From the NCBI GenBank assembly GCA_023101725.1, contig JALJCO010001292.1:1-64000 (forward strand): 64,000 bases of DNA, read 5' to 3'. This DNA is from Atherinomorus stipes. Taxonomy: Eukaryota; Chordata; Actinopteri; Atheriniformes; Atherinidae. Made by a program: the position numbers and the translations under genes. Below are positions 46,938 to 58,078 of this stretch, piece after piece (the stretch's first letter is position 1; each line of letters starts with the position of its first letter). Below the pieces are notes generated by a model. That model was not told where the DNA came from and searched no databases. It saw only the letters and a program-made list of their open reading frames with translations.

Positions 46938-47589
46938 CAACTACGGCTTGTAATAGTCGTACAGTACTGTACTTTTGGTATAATACTTGTCCACAGTATG
47001 AGGTAGAAACTGTGAAGGTTCTAATAAGTACAAACTGTTGAGGGTACAACAGCCGTGCCTTTCAGGGAAACACCCCACTGACCCTTTTAAGTGTTTAACT
47101 CAGTTGAGACCAAATAAGGAGAAAAGTTTTGGTGCACGTCAGATTAGGCTAAATGTGAGAGGAAAAACTAGAATCTTTAACATAGAATTCTGCTATGTGG
47201 GAGGACAGATTTTTCATTTTAACTATCTCCTCAATAAGGATGTATATCGTTATGATTTTATCAAAACCAATACCAATCCGATACTTCTTATCAATCCGCT
47301 ATTTTCGATATTCTGATGGGCCTTTTCCCTGCCAGGTCAGCTCAACTCAGCTAACTCAACTCAATTCAATTGGCTTGGTGTTTTAAATTACAATCCATTC
47401 CCGACAGAAGTGGGAGGATAAGAGTGAGCTGCTGGGCGTACTACATTGTGTGGCGTAACGACAGCAGCAACGGTTCAAGCTCCCTACAGTAGGTGGAGTA
47501 ACGCACATTAACTGTTAGAGCGCAGTAAAAAAGAAAGGAGAAGAAGAGAGGAGAAGTAAGATGGGAGCGAAGGATCATATGGTTCTTGC

Positions 47590-47687
47590 GCTATTTGAGG
47601 AAGTGCTCATGTGGCAAGCTTCCTTGTAGTCAAAGACCCTGGGTTCAAGTCCTTTTCAGGCGAAAACATTCTTTTTTCTATCTATCT

Positions 47688-47738
<51 letters not shown>

Positions 47739-47740
47739 GT
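47590..47740 (+). mobile_element. tRNA-like SINE head followed by (ATCT)n
   Basis: AGTGCTCATGTGGCAAGCTT resembles an A-box region, and CTGGGTTCAAGTCC contains a perfect B-box (GGTTCAAGTCC) about 40 bases later. After a short T-rich link comes an uninterrupted (ATCT)n run of about 13 units (47686-47738). The cloverleaf is not convincing, so this is a SINE, not a tRNA gene. Confidence 0.5.
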
Positions 47741-47770
47741 ACATTGAAGTAAAGTCTTCGATCTGAATCT

Positions 47771-47872
47771 TTTTTTTTTTTCTAACCTTTATTTACCAGG
47801 AAAGTCCCATTGAGATTAAAAACTTTACTAGGGAGTCCTGGCAAGAGGTAGCAACCATTAGAATAAGCAGAA
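47771..47872 (+). mobile_element. LINE-type tail fragment (CTTTATTTACCAGGAAAGTCCC)
   Basis: CTAACCTTTATTTACCAGGA, AAGTCCCATTGAGATTAAAA and TAGGGAGTCCTGGCAAGAGG are in the order of a common fish LINE-associated repeat. Confidence 0.6.
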
Positions 47873-48724
47873 TCTGAATCTTCCTATATACTCAACAAGT
47901 CATGGATAGAAAAAAAAGAGTATTTTTGCCTCTAGGAATTTGACCACAATTTTAGGTTGCAAGACAAGATTGTTCCAGCTGCACCACATAAGTACTTCCA
48001 CAGGTAGTGCAAGTAATGATATGATCCATCCCTCCCATCTTCTTCTCCTCTCTTCTTCCTCTGTTGCTTCCTCTGTTTTTACTGGCGGCTGGCTAACAAT
48101 TAATGACTTGCTTTCCGCCACTTACTGGTAGGGAGTGTAACTGTCGCTCATTTAATGTCATTCTCTGACCCTGACATCTGATTGGCTAACCCCTTGGCTA
48201 ATAGGTGGCTTCAGCCCTGCAGAACCTTGCCAGAGCAGGTACAGAAAATGTATCACCTGAGCTCGGAAAATCCCCAGTGGAAAAGCCCAATGACCGAGGC
48301 GAGGGTGAGGTGAGTTGAGCAGAAAGGTGATGGTGGAAAAGGGGCATTATTGATGCTATAACATAATTTAAAGTACTTTATGAAGACATTGCAAGATGTT
48401 AAAAGATGTTAAACGCTGGACAGAAAGGTAGGTGAAGGACAGTTGTGAGAATAAGGGAAGTCTGTCTGTCTGACTCCATCACCATGACTATGTAATGGTG
48501 TAATTATTACGCGACAGTTTGGAAAATGTTCAAAAAGTGTTGATAATAGTGTTGTTGGCCCAAGTTCTTAACAAAACCCTGGTATTGTTAAGACTAGTAA
48601 CCGGTACCAAACGATACTGGTACTCCGTATACATCCCTACTCGTCACATCGTTTTAGTCCAGTGCTAACATTGATGAGTCAGTACATTTCACCTAATCAC
48701 AGTCATCATTACTAGTGAGGGTTT

Positions 48725-49100
48725 TCAAAAGTTTCAGGTTGCTGGTTTGATTCCTGGCTGGGGAGGAGGTTCGAACAATTCCAACCGTGGACTTCCTGTG
48801 TGGAGTTTGCATGTTCTCCCCATGTATGCGTGGGTTCTCTCCGGGTACTCCGGCTTCCTCCCACCGTCCAAAGACATGCATGTTAGGTTAATTGATCACT
48901 CTAAATTGCCCCTAGGAATGAATGTGAGTGTGAACGGTTGTCTGTCTCTCTGTGTTGGCCCTGCGACAGACTGGCGACCTGTCCAGGGTGTACCCCGCCT
49001 CTCACCTGATAATAGCTGGGATAGGCTCCAGCAACCCCCGTGACCCTGAACTGGATAAGCGGTACAGAAAATGATGACTGACTGACTGACTGACTGAATA
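48725..49100 (+). mobile_element. well-preserved fish L2/SINE-type repeat with (CTGA)n tail
   Basis: GTTGCTGGTTTGATTCCTGG, GTGGAGTTTGCATGTTCTCC, CTCCGGGTACTCCGGCTTCC, TCCCACCGTCCAAAGACATG, CTGTCCAGGGTGTACCCCGC and GTGACCCTGAACTGGATAAG are the diagnostic blocks. It ends in a (CTGA)n tail at about 49076-49097. Open frames on either strand are by-products. Confidence 0.85.
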
Positions 49101-49585
49101 ACTTCGTAAAAGAAGATGCCAGACCACTCATTTTTTTTTTACAGGATAGTTTACAGGTTTTGTTTAAATCAAGGTCAAAACATCATTTCTGGATGCTAAC
49201 ATGGTAAATACTGCTTTAAAAGTTTAAGGAACCCAAACCAGCAAATTAATCTCCCAATATTCAAGAGGGGTTTTGTGTCCAGTTTGAAATACCAAACACA
49301 TTTAAAATGTCACAGAACTGCTGTGAACTCTTGGTGAACTGAGGAGGAAGGTTGTCCATGCTGGGGTGTAAATGGCAAAAGCTTGAGAAAAAAAAAAAGA
49401 AAGGTAATTCCTATCAGGCTGTGTGATCTCTGCTTAATTCATATGTGCAATGTAAAGGCAGCTAATTTGACCTCTTGACATTACCATAACCATGACATTT
49501 AGTAATCATGTAATCCAATTAGCTCTATTTTAAAAGTCATGTTACCATACACCACACCTTCCTTCAAAAGCAGCCTCACATATCA

Positions 49586-49665
49586 AAAAAATGGACAACC
49601 AAACAAGGTTGTCCATTTTTTGCACCCTTGTAAGCCCTAAGGATTTACAAAAATCCTCAGGGCTT
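49586..49665. other. two adjacent hairpins
   Basis: Hairpin 1: AAAAAATGGACAACC (49586-49600) pairs perfectly with GGTTGTCCATTTTTT (49607-49621) around a 6-nt loop. Hairpin 2: AAGCCCTAAGGATTT (49632-49646) pairs with AAATCCTCAGGGCTT (49651-49665) around a 4-nt loop, 14 of 15 pairs. Only 10 bases separate them. No known RNA family is recognised. Confidence 0.9.
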
Positions 49666-49699
49666 TTCATGGTTTCCACTATAAGATCACTCCTGCTTA

Positions 49700-52150
49700 A
49701 TGACCCTTAATGGCAATGGAGGACCCTCATGATCAGTGTCTTGGCTCTCACCTTGAGGAGGTGATGACAGTCTGTTTTGGCACCGTGTCGCTGTCTGACA
49801 GTATTGTCTCACTAAAGGTTAAAACTGTCTACTTCAATAAGCTGAGCTCCATCTTTCCCTTTTTTGTTGCCTCTTGTTTCTAAGCAAGGCAAATTTGACA
49901 CCAGTGTAACTTAACCAATGTTTCCTTTAAGTCTTCATTATCTAAATGCATGAAATAGCTCACATCTAACATTATTAGATGGAACTGAGTGAGGGAAATG
50001 CACATTTTCTTTCATGAAATATCGAAAACCTGCAGTAATGCAACTGTTTTTGACTATGGGATTGTGAAAACATCTGTATTTGTGATTAACATTCAGATCC
50101 TATCATTACTCTACTTGTATAACAAGAGCCACTCTGGTTGTTTTATGTGTGGATGAAAAAGAAGCAGAATTTAGTTGTTAAGTAAGACAGCAGCCCTTTC
50201 TTCCAGCATTTAATCATCGCCTTTGTGAACATGATCAATCACATTCTTTGTAATGATTTTACCCAAGGAGTCAATGAAACATGAAAAATAAGCCCTATCC
50301 TTGTGGTCTGCCATGAAAATTATGTGTGTGTGTGTAATTATTTGAATCACAACAGTGTGCCAGTTTCTCCTCAAGTGCAGCTCACGGTGCAAAGATAGAT
50401 GATTTGTCATCTGCTGCACCAGTGATTTAGATATCAATGATAATTTCTTTTCTTGGGTATGACCGCCAAAACCAAACACTTAAGTGTAATAAACATTTTT
50501 AAATGAATGTGACTGCTTTCAGTAGATTTCCATCTCTGCTAAACATTAAAACCACTTTAGAATTAGCAGAAAACAAACTATCAATAAAAATCCAGCTTGA
50601 TATTAATCATGTAAACTTTTCCTTCTGCCTGTGCTTCTGCTGCAGCGAGGGATTGCTAGCTGATTCGGCACACTTTCAATGGAGCCAATTTGTCAAAATG
50701 TAAAGAATTTTTTTTTTTCTTTTTAAAAAAGGATCAAGCGGTACAAAATCCAACTGCAATGCCTCAGCAGAACTTTTCTCATTACTGTCCCCAAATATGG
50801 AAATCGAGAAACGGCAACTGATTAGATTTTGCTAAGTGAAAATCATACAGTGATATATGTAAAGTGTGAACACTGAACTTATTTTGCCAATGCAGATCAA
50901 AACTGACATTGGAGTTTAATGTGGGCAAGCCTGACAAATTTGCATCCATGCCATAGGTGGGTGGAAATCTATGATCTTCACAGGGTTCTTTGATTTGGCA
51001 GATGACTAAAAAAAAATGACATATTTCAACATGTCGTCTTATCACTTTACCCCAGTTAAAAGACATCTTTTTATTTAAAAAAAAATAAGAGAAGGATTCT
51101 TTGACTTTTTCCATTAGAAAAACCCCTAGAGAAACTTGGTTTGCATGATGTATTAGAAATCTCCTCAGTTCTGTCTGTATGAAGGCATGGGAAAGTATTT
51201 TTCCAAAGTCCTTCATCAAAACTACATTTCACATCCTCCAAAATTGTTGGGGTATTAAGTATTCTCACATTTTTTACTCTTGCAGCGAGTGAAAGTCTAT
51301 CTGGATAAAAGTGTCAGCCAAATGCTTAAATATAACATAAATGTGTTCCTTTTCTCCTTTGATTAAAAAAAAAGAACAGAAAAATAATCTTCAGATGAGC
51401 GCTGCATATAAAGTTCATCATTATAATTATCTAAAAAGTTCTTTTTTATTGGTAAATGATATTGCTTAAAATGAAAACTAAGTAAATGATGATTGGAGTT
51501 TAATCGTTTTCATCAATCAAGCAAGTCAATCGTTTAATTCAGCTTCAGCCTGGCAGCACGGGAGGATTAATGTAGGAGGATGGGCTGGGGACATTGGGAT
51601 TCCGCGCATGGGTTTTGTGTAGCCTGCTGGAAGTTTCGGGCATGGTTCAGCAGGCAAACACATATGTCATGTCATGAGTCTATTTGCTGTGCAGTGATGG
51701 CAACATCAACAGCATTTAAAGAAAGGAATTTTAGAGCTGTCATTCTCAAAAAAGCCCACCAAATTACAATTCTGTGACCAGCCTCATGAAAACAAATGAT
51801 AGAAATTCAGTGTTATTTACAGCCTGGTTTTGTGAGGGGGAGAGTAGAAAACAACAGAATTTGAATGCAAAAGAAAGAAGTCAAATAAGAAACTTGTATC
51901 CAAGCCCACATGAAATCAAATCTAGAATTTGAAGCTGCAGCCTCTAATGTCCACTTCTGAGGCTGGGCAGACACATCTCCCAGGTCCACCTTAAACTGCA
52001 CAAATAAATCGCAGAGTTCAAACAATCGCACGATCCATGTTCTCAGACGATGCTCAGAGGCCCTATGCTTGGATATGACTTGACCGCTCACACTGTACAT
52101 CCATGGAGGACACGTTAGATGTTGTGACTGGTGAAAATAAAATGAAAACA
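49700..52150. other. gene-free stretch; 51400-51750 may be conserved non-coding DNA
   Basis: No transposon ends were found. 51470-51570 has ATGATGATTGGAGTTTAATC, CAATCAAGCAAGTCAATCGT and GGCAGCACGGGAGGATTAAT, a cluster of homeodomain-like words in unique sequence. Short open frames carry no domain. Confidence 0.35.
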
Positions 52151-52423
52151 TTATGTATGTTTGTTATTTGGAGTTGGTCCGCCCCAAAAAACACGCCCGT
52201 TACCGTGTCCCCGTTTCCAAGTTCCCTATCCTGATCCTTGACTATACTTGTATATTTTCAGCTTCCTGTTAACTAACAGGTGGATGCCAGAACCAGCTGT
52301 AGACATCTTTGAAGGTAAAAAATGCCATACAGTACCATAGAATTTGCCAGTGTAGGAGGATCATGGGAAATATAAGGGATTTTATTCCATTTTTGTGGGC
52401 TTGACAAGTGTTTTACGGGGGCC

Positions 52424-52478
52424 GCTGGGCACCAGGGCGATCCGTGAATCTCGGTGTTGTGCTTTTCCGGTGCCCAGC
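52424..52478. repeat. 10-bp perfect inverted repeat with 35-bp spacer
   Basis: GCTGGGCACC (52424-52433) and GGTGCCCAGC (52469-52478) are exact reverse complements. Confidence 0.85.
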
Positions 52479-52853
52479 ACTGCCAGTGAGTAAACTTGTA
52501 GTCAAGACCACCTAAAAAGAGACCAAGGCTACTTCAGCTCCAGACCAAGAACCCTTTTATTTTTTTTGCCATTTTGCATAGCACCATATATATATATATT
52601 ATAGGTTACAAATCCCTTTGCCTTTGAGACCACTCAGCCAGTCGGACACATTGTGAGACTGAGAGACCCAAGACCGGGCCCAAAGACTGCTGAGGCCATG
52701 ACAAGACCCCACTGCAGCGCGGTGACTTTGCAAAGGCATTACCTCGAACTGAGTCTGAAAAAACCTCCGGAACTACAAGTTACAGTGAGAGAAATCTTCT
52801 TATAGATAAGAAAGAAAAAAAGGAAAAAAGGGGGGCACACCCCCCTCAAATTG

Positions 52854-53145
52854 TTATTTTAAGTAGTGTGTCCGGTGAGTTTGCGCTGTGCTTTTCCTAC
52901 CGTCACGCTTCTCCCGAACGCAAAAACATGCGCGATCCGAGACAAGTTGGCAGCCGTCCACCGAGCCCGCCCCCCGCTCAACGATGTGTAAATGAATGAT
53001 TACGAATACCAGCAAATTTAGAACTTAGAGGAGCACTTCAGTTTGTTGATGGGAGTGATTACTGATTAATGAAAAAACACTTTTGAACCAAATAATCAGT
53101 TTTTGTGAATAAAACACAGGAGAACTTACACAATATCCCTTTAAC
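52854..53145. mobile_element. possible TTAA-type MITE, weakly supported
   Basis: The right end AGAACTTACACAATATCCCT is followed by TTAA, a style shared by several MITEs in this window. A left partner TTAAGTAGTGTGTCCGGTGA near 52859 is only loosely inverted to it. The GC-rich interior (52880-52985) has many CpG. Confidence 0.35.
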
Positions 53146-53149
53146 AGGG

Positions 53150-54238
53150 GGTGGGAGGCTTCTTATATCTTTTTTTTTCTTATATCTTATATAGGCTTCT
53201 TATATCAAACATAAAGATGGACATATTAAAACCATCAAATGTTACCCCTTTAAACCACCAGGAAAGGTTGTTCTGGATGAGCAACAGTTGCAGGACTTTA
53301 GCAATTCCACTCCAGTCAGTGGTTGCCATTCCACCCTTCAGTTAAAAATACCTGGTCTATTTTTGATAGAAGCAGGATTATTGTAGTAGATGAGTCATGG
53401 GGAGTAAGTTACAAGGTTGGCATGAAGAATCCAGTTCATTTTAAAATCAAACCACCTTTGCAGACTTGTGATGCATATCATACCACGACACTACAGCAAT
53501 ATAATGGTTTTCACTCAGCCAGAAATAATCTGTTTAAAGGGTTTTAGCTTTATATAATGAAGAATAGCAGGTTGAAAAAACAAAGCGTTGGATGACATTG
53601 TGGGTTTAAAAGGATAACACCAGAGAGGTTGCCTTGTGAAGCAGCTGGATACTCATAAGATTTACAAGATCATAATCATGTTTGACAGTCACTGATATTA
53701 CATTTACGATAATCAGCGTCTAATATTGGTCGATTCAGGGGATTTCTTAAGTGTGACAACACCGGATGTGTAAAGACTACAGCACCAAGCGAGAGACACC
53801 GCGAGAAGACCACAGAAACAGTCCAAAATTCCCTTTAGTTAAATGTAAAAAAAAAAAAAAAAAGAGGTCACTGTGCTTGGATCCCCAAATTGCAAATCAA
53901 TCCAATTATTTCCTTTTACACATCCACATGGGCATGCTTACACCTAACAATTCACCACCTATCATGGAGATATACTACTTCACACTGGCAAACAAGTTGC
54001 TTATGAAGATAAATAAATATTTCACTAGTGTAGATATCAGAGTCGGCTTAAACAACAGGACCCACACAGAAGAAGAATAAAATAAAGCAATATTGGGAGA
54101 AAAAAACGCAGCAATGTTCCTGTAGTCTGCACAGAGTAGCAACTGTAGTTATGCCCTGGTAAGGGTAGTAAATGTCAGAAGTGCCTATGCAGAAGTGCCA
54201 GAAACTGCAGAGTAGCACAAGAGAAGTTTCCAGCAGGC
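53150..54238. other. gene-free stretch, nothing recognised
   Basis: It contains a TCTTATATC-rich block near 53160-53206 and an A17 run near 53848. No gene is supported. Confidence 0.4.
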
Positions 54239-54241
54239 TAA

Positions 54242-54965
54242 AGGCCTTTAGACACCTACTCTGAATATTTCTTCCGAAAGATTCGCACGGCAATAGCTTT
54301 AATCAAATTGATGTCAAGTCAACGGGAGCGTTCACAACAGTGACAAAATTCCATCTTGCATTTTTGTGATGTTTATTTTTTTTTAACTAAGGTTGATTTT
54401 CTTAATATTCGCATCCAACAGATGAAATGAATGAAAAATACTTTATTCATCAGATAGACAATACACCAATCAGAGAAAGCGCTCTGACCGTCACAGAGCT
54501 GGTCGCAAGCAAAAAGAGAGAAAGGAAAAAGAGAGAAGTGCGGCTTAGTCGCTGCTACTGTATCATTATGGCACAGGTGTTATCATCTTTGTGTTGCAGC
54601 ACTTTTGTTTGGCAAACGAGGGGGAAAAATAACCGCTGAAGTAACACTGTTTCTCCTACGTATTGTAGCCATTTGAGGTTATTAGCTACAGGTGTTATAT
54701 TTAACATCTCCACGGTGAGATCAGTTGTTTTTTTTAGCAGAAGTTTACCTGCAGGTGCCTCTCCCTCCATCACTGCTCTCTGCATATGGCAACGTTCCTC
54801 TGGAATATCAAATGCGAGTTTGTTCTTGCATCTTAGAAATTTCGCGTCGGAGCAGGTGTGTATAGACAAATGCGTCAATATTTTGACGCATTATTATTCG
54901 CAATTTTTGCGAATTATTCGCAATTTTGTGCCGTTTATTCGCATCATCCCGGTGTGAAAAGGCCT
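54242..54965. mobile_element. PIF/Harbinger-like MITE with TAA target duplication
   Basis: The left end AGGCCTTTAGACACC and the right end GGTGTGAAAAGGCCT are inverted repeats, and TAA lies directly outside both (54239-54241 and 54966-54968). A 3-bp TWA duplication with such ends fits PIF/Harbinger. Subterminal blocks rich in ATTCGCA/TGCGAAT (near 54280, 54410 and 54890-54945) are typical of transposase-binding repeats. It is 724 bp with no transposase. Confidence 0.72.
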
Positions 54966-54969
54966 TAAC

Positions 54970-56888
54970 ACGGTGCCTTAGCTCAGACCGCCTATCTAAT
55001 TAGCTCCTTTTAGCTCGGTTAGCACTTAGCTACAGAAAACTCAGAGTTTGATGGGTGTGAATCTTTACCCTCACACTCACAGCCTCCGTCCAAATTCCAC
55101 CTCTTTGCCCCTCTTTTATTTTATTTTATAGGAGTGACAAGATGTGTGGTGCTGCTCAGAAGGTAACAGTGGAAACAACCCACCAAGCCTTAATTTAAAC
55201 CTACGGGTAACATCAGGAAGGTCCCACCAGTGTGTGACTTGACTTTGGTTGAAGATTAATTTTCACTTTTTACCTAAAATGCCAAGAAACAGACCTAAAA
55301 TACATTCAAATTATGAGTACAAGTATGGCTGACGGCTCTTTTGATAGCTGAATCCCCCCTCTCCCAAACTCTACCATACAACCTAATATTCAATTTAAAC
55401 TCAGTCTTTACCCGATTGAAAATTGGAGTAAAGCAAGTGTGGAAGAGACGTTTGTTCATGATTTCACAGTGAGCGTGTCATATTGACGCGAGCGTTTGAC
55501 AGTTTCTTTTGTATGCTGACACGCATGGTGGATAACAGAGATGAGACAGTGAACTTGTCACCAGAGTTATACCAGATGGCTAAATTCAAAGCCTTGTAGT
55601 TCTAAGTGTGCTGTGACAGGCTGCCACTGTGGGCGGTAGCAATTTCTGACTTCAGCCTTAAGATCATGTGATGATAATCAGTGGGGTCCAGATTAAAGTT
55701 GTGGGTACAGGGTGCATCCATGTTGCTGTGGGTTTATCACACAACACATGGAAGAGGAGGCAGTAATTTATCAGTATGGATGTGTTTGTAAAACTGAAAG
55801 CTGCTTGTTTTTCTTTTTTCCTTTGTCATTTTTTTTTTTTTTTAAATCACACTTGCACCTTACACTCAGTTTGATGTGGACTCAGAGCGACACTGCTGTC
55901 AATCTCACTGCTTTGTGGTTGTTGTTATTTTTGCATTTTGCTCAGACTGCATATTGCACCGTTATATCACTTCTGCACGAACCATAATTTGCTGACAAAG
56001 TCTTCACCTCATCATTGTCTAGCATCTCATAGAAATAATGGCTGTGAATTATAATTGCAAAATAATATTTTTATCCTCTTTTGACCTGACCTTTTAAATC
56101 CAGTGAGCGATTGACGTTCTAACGTTCAAGATATTCCCACACGTTGCACATTTTAGAGAATGTATCAAATAAATAGTCAACCCCAACAAAAATTTGTGTA
56201 CTTTTAAAGCTTTTTTATCAATAAAGTTTACTTGGAACCTTTAGAACTCTTAAAACTATTTATGTTTTGGGCCACTAGGCCATTTTATGTGATTTAGACA
56301 TGCCAGCTCACAAAGATTATCCCATGAGTCTAGCTGTAGGTGTAGCTGAGTGAAGAGCACAAGCAGACTGTTTGCATGGATTTGGTGAACAGGATGCACA
56401 GTAAACCAAAGTCAATATAAATACGCCTGAACCCAATAGAAACTTTTGAATTTGTACCCTAAAACATGACATGATATAGCTTATTTCCTGTTTTTCAGAG
56501 ATTTAAGGTCCCAGTGGAAAGGCTATGGGGTTAAATTTATTCATAACATCTTTTCTGTAAAACTATTATTCCTGTTCTTTAGCAGTCTTGTACACATTTG
56601 GACCCTTGCTGTTTTGATCTTTGGGTTTTGCTCTTGAGTTTTGTTTGCTTCTCGTGAAGCTCTTGGTATCCAACGTCTCATTTTGTTGAGGGATAGGATA
56701 AAAATTTACAGACAGAAGTCCGCCTGGGTGTGGACTTTGCCGAAGTACAGTATGGATTGAGGGTGCAAGGGGTGCGGGGCAAATGTTCACTATGGAGAAT
56801 TGGAGCACACTGTGCACTTGAAGCCTTCAACGGGAACACGCGTTCTAGTGGCACAAGGGTGGAAGTGCGTGTACTAGGACAGGGTCTT
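54970..56888. other. gene-free stretch, nothing recognised
   Basis: GCTAGC/TTAGC-type words occur near 55000-55030 and a T16 run near 55828. Open frames are short and without domains. Confidence 0.4.
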
Positions 56889-56890
56889 AC

Positions 56891-57726
56891 GATGCATATA
56901 CACCAAATGCGATTTGGGTATCAAAAGCACACCTGACGCCCAAAGTTGGACGCGAAATCGCTAAAAATACAGACACTTGATTTCCAGCGTCAAGATGTGC
57001 TCGACACGCGTGAGGAAGAGCCTCTCCTTCTTTTTTTCCCTTCACCTGTCTGTTTGAACTTGGCAGATGCATTAGAGAAAGCGGCTTGACTTTATGTAAT
57101 AAACAAAGCTACGGAACATTGTCGTAGGGCGTCTCTGCTCCATGTCTGGGTTCACCAGATAATTCAAGGTGTTCTAAGTGTGATGAGTTTCACTACTTCA
57201 GGAGCTGCGCGCTGATGAGGGGTGCTTTAATCTGTCCACTGATTCGGCCCAGTTAACGACCCGCTGTCCTGAAGCCGGACAGCATTATAAGCTCAATACA
57301 TCCCTTCGGTGCAGTAGGTCATCAAACCATTTTTTAGAAACCGGGACCTGATGCAGATCACAGTTTATCCTCCTCTGTCATCATCAAAGAGTGAGAAGAT
57401 TCTCCTGGTTCTTCTTGGTGTTTCCTGTCCTATCAAAAAATGTGTGTCTACCTCCTGACATTGAGTCGCTCTGATTGGTTGATGCCCCGCATCAAGACTC
57501 CAAAGTTCAGATTTTTCAACTTCGGCCTCTGCTGCCCTTGACGCCTGTATTGCTCATCGTACGCTCAAAATCTCAAAACTCGATGTGCGAAACGCCTCTG
57601 GATGTGCTGCGCCCAATGCGCGTAATGTGCCACAGGGTTTTCAATGCCTCTTAGAAATGCAGGTATTGACTTTGCATGTAAACCTGATGCCCTTGATGCC
57701 CAAATCGCATTTGGTGTGTGTGCACC
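56891..57726 (+). mobile_element. full-length copy of the ACACCAAATGCGATTTGG inverted-repeat transposon
   Basis: The left end GATGCATATACACCAAATGC continues GATTTGGGTATC. The right end GATGCCCAAATCGCATTTGG continues TGTGTGTGCACC. They are about 30-bp inverted repeats with few mismatches. Subterminal regions repeat GATGC/GACGC words. The interior aligns with 7484-8200. It is 836 bp with no transposase and no clear target duplication, so the superfamily is unresolved. Confidence 0.82.
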
Positions 57727-58070
57727 GTTATACAGTACTGCAGGTGAGGGTGGACACCAGATGACTGACGTTCACAGCAACCTTCCAGATGCGACTTAAG
57801 GAATTGCCCTGATCAAATTCCAGACAGGTGCAGATGATTAAGTGGCTGATAAGCTGAACTTGGGAGAGAAGCTGCCAGTTGATATCCAGGCGACAGCCTT
57901 GGACATAACACATACTAAAATCCTGTTTCTAGGCACACAGTCTTTCATCTTTTTTCAAACCTTGAAGACCAGGGTTGCCACCATTCTCCTCATCGTCGAC
58001 ACGGATGATCCCATCCAGACTGCCAATATGCTGTATGTTGAGAGTGACTTTAAGATCACTGGTCTTAAAG
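57727..58070. other. spacer between two transposons
   Basis: Unique-looking sequence with an open frame reading GEKLPVDIQATALDITHTKI and more. No domain or splice framing that I can defend. Confidence 0.3.
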
Positions 58071-58078
58071 GGTTAGGG

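Larger units (their letters stand above)
47316..48347. mobile_element. inner inverted-repeat element with CCTTTTCC / GGAAAAGG ends
   Basis: The left end ATGGGCCTTTTCCCTGCCAG is followed by GCTCAACTCAGCTAACTCAA. The right end has GGTGAGGTGAGTTGAGC and GATGGTGGAAAAGGGGCAT, so the ends and the CTCAACTC block are inverted. This is a known fish MITE style, related to the copies at 17565 and 22366 only in its outer bases. Interior insertions include a tRNA-like SINE, an (ATCT)n array and a LINE tail. Confidence 0.65.
47235..48639. mobile_element. outer hAT-like element, split by nested insertions
   Basis: The left end TAAGGATGTATATCGTTATG and the right end CTCCGTATACATCCCTA are inverted repeats. 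The flanks CTCCTCAA and CTCGTCAC match at 6 of 8 positions, a plausible decayed duplication. The left remnant is 47235-47315 and the right remnant 48348-48639; between them is another inverted-repeat element. Confidence 0.55.

Noticed and set aside
47580..47665. Possible tRNA gene
   Set aside because: The B box is good, but acceptor and anticodon arms do not pair and it is followed by a simple repeat, so it is a SINE head.
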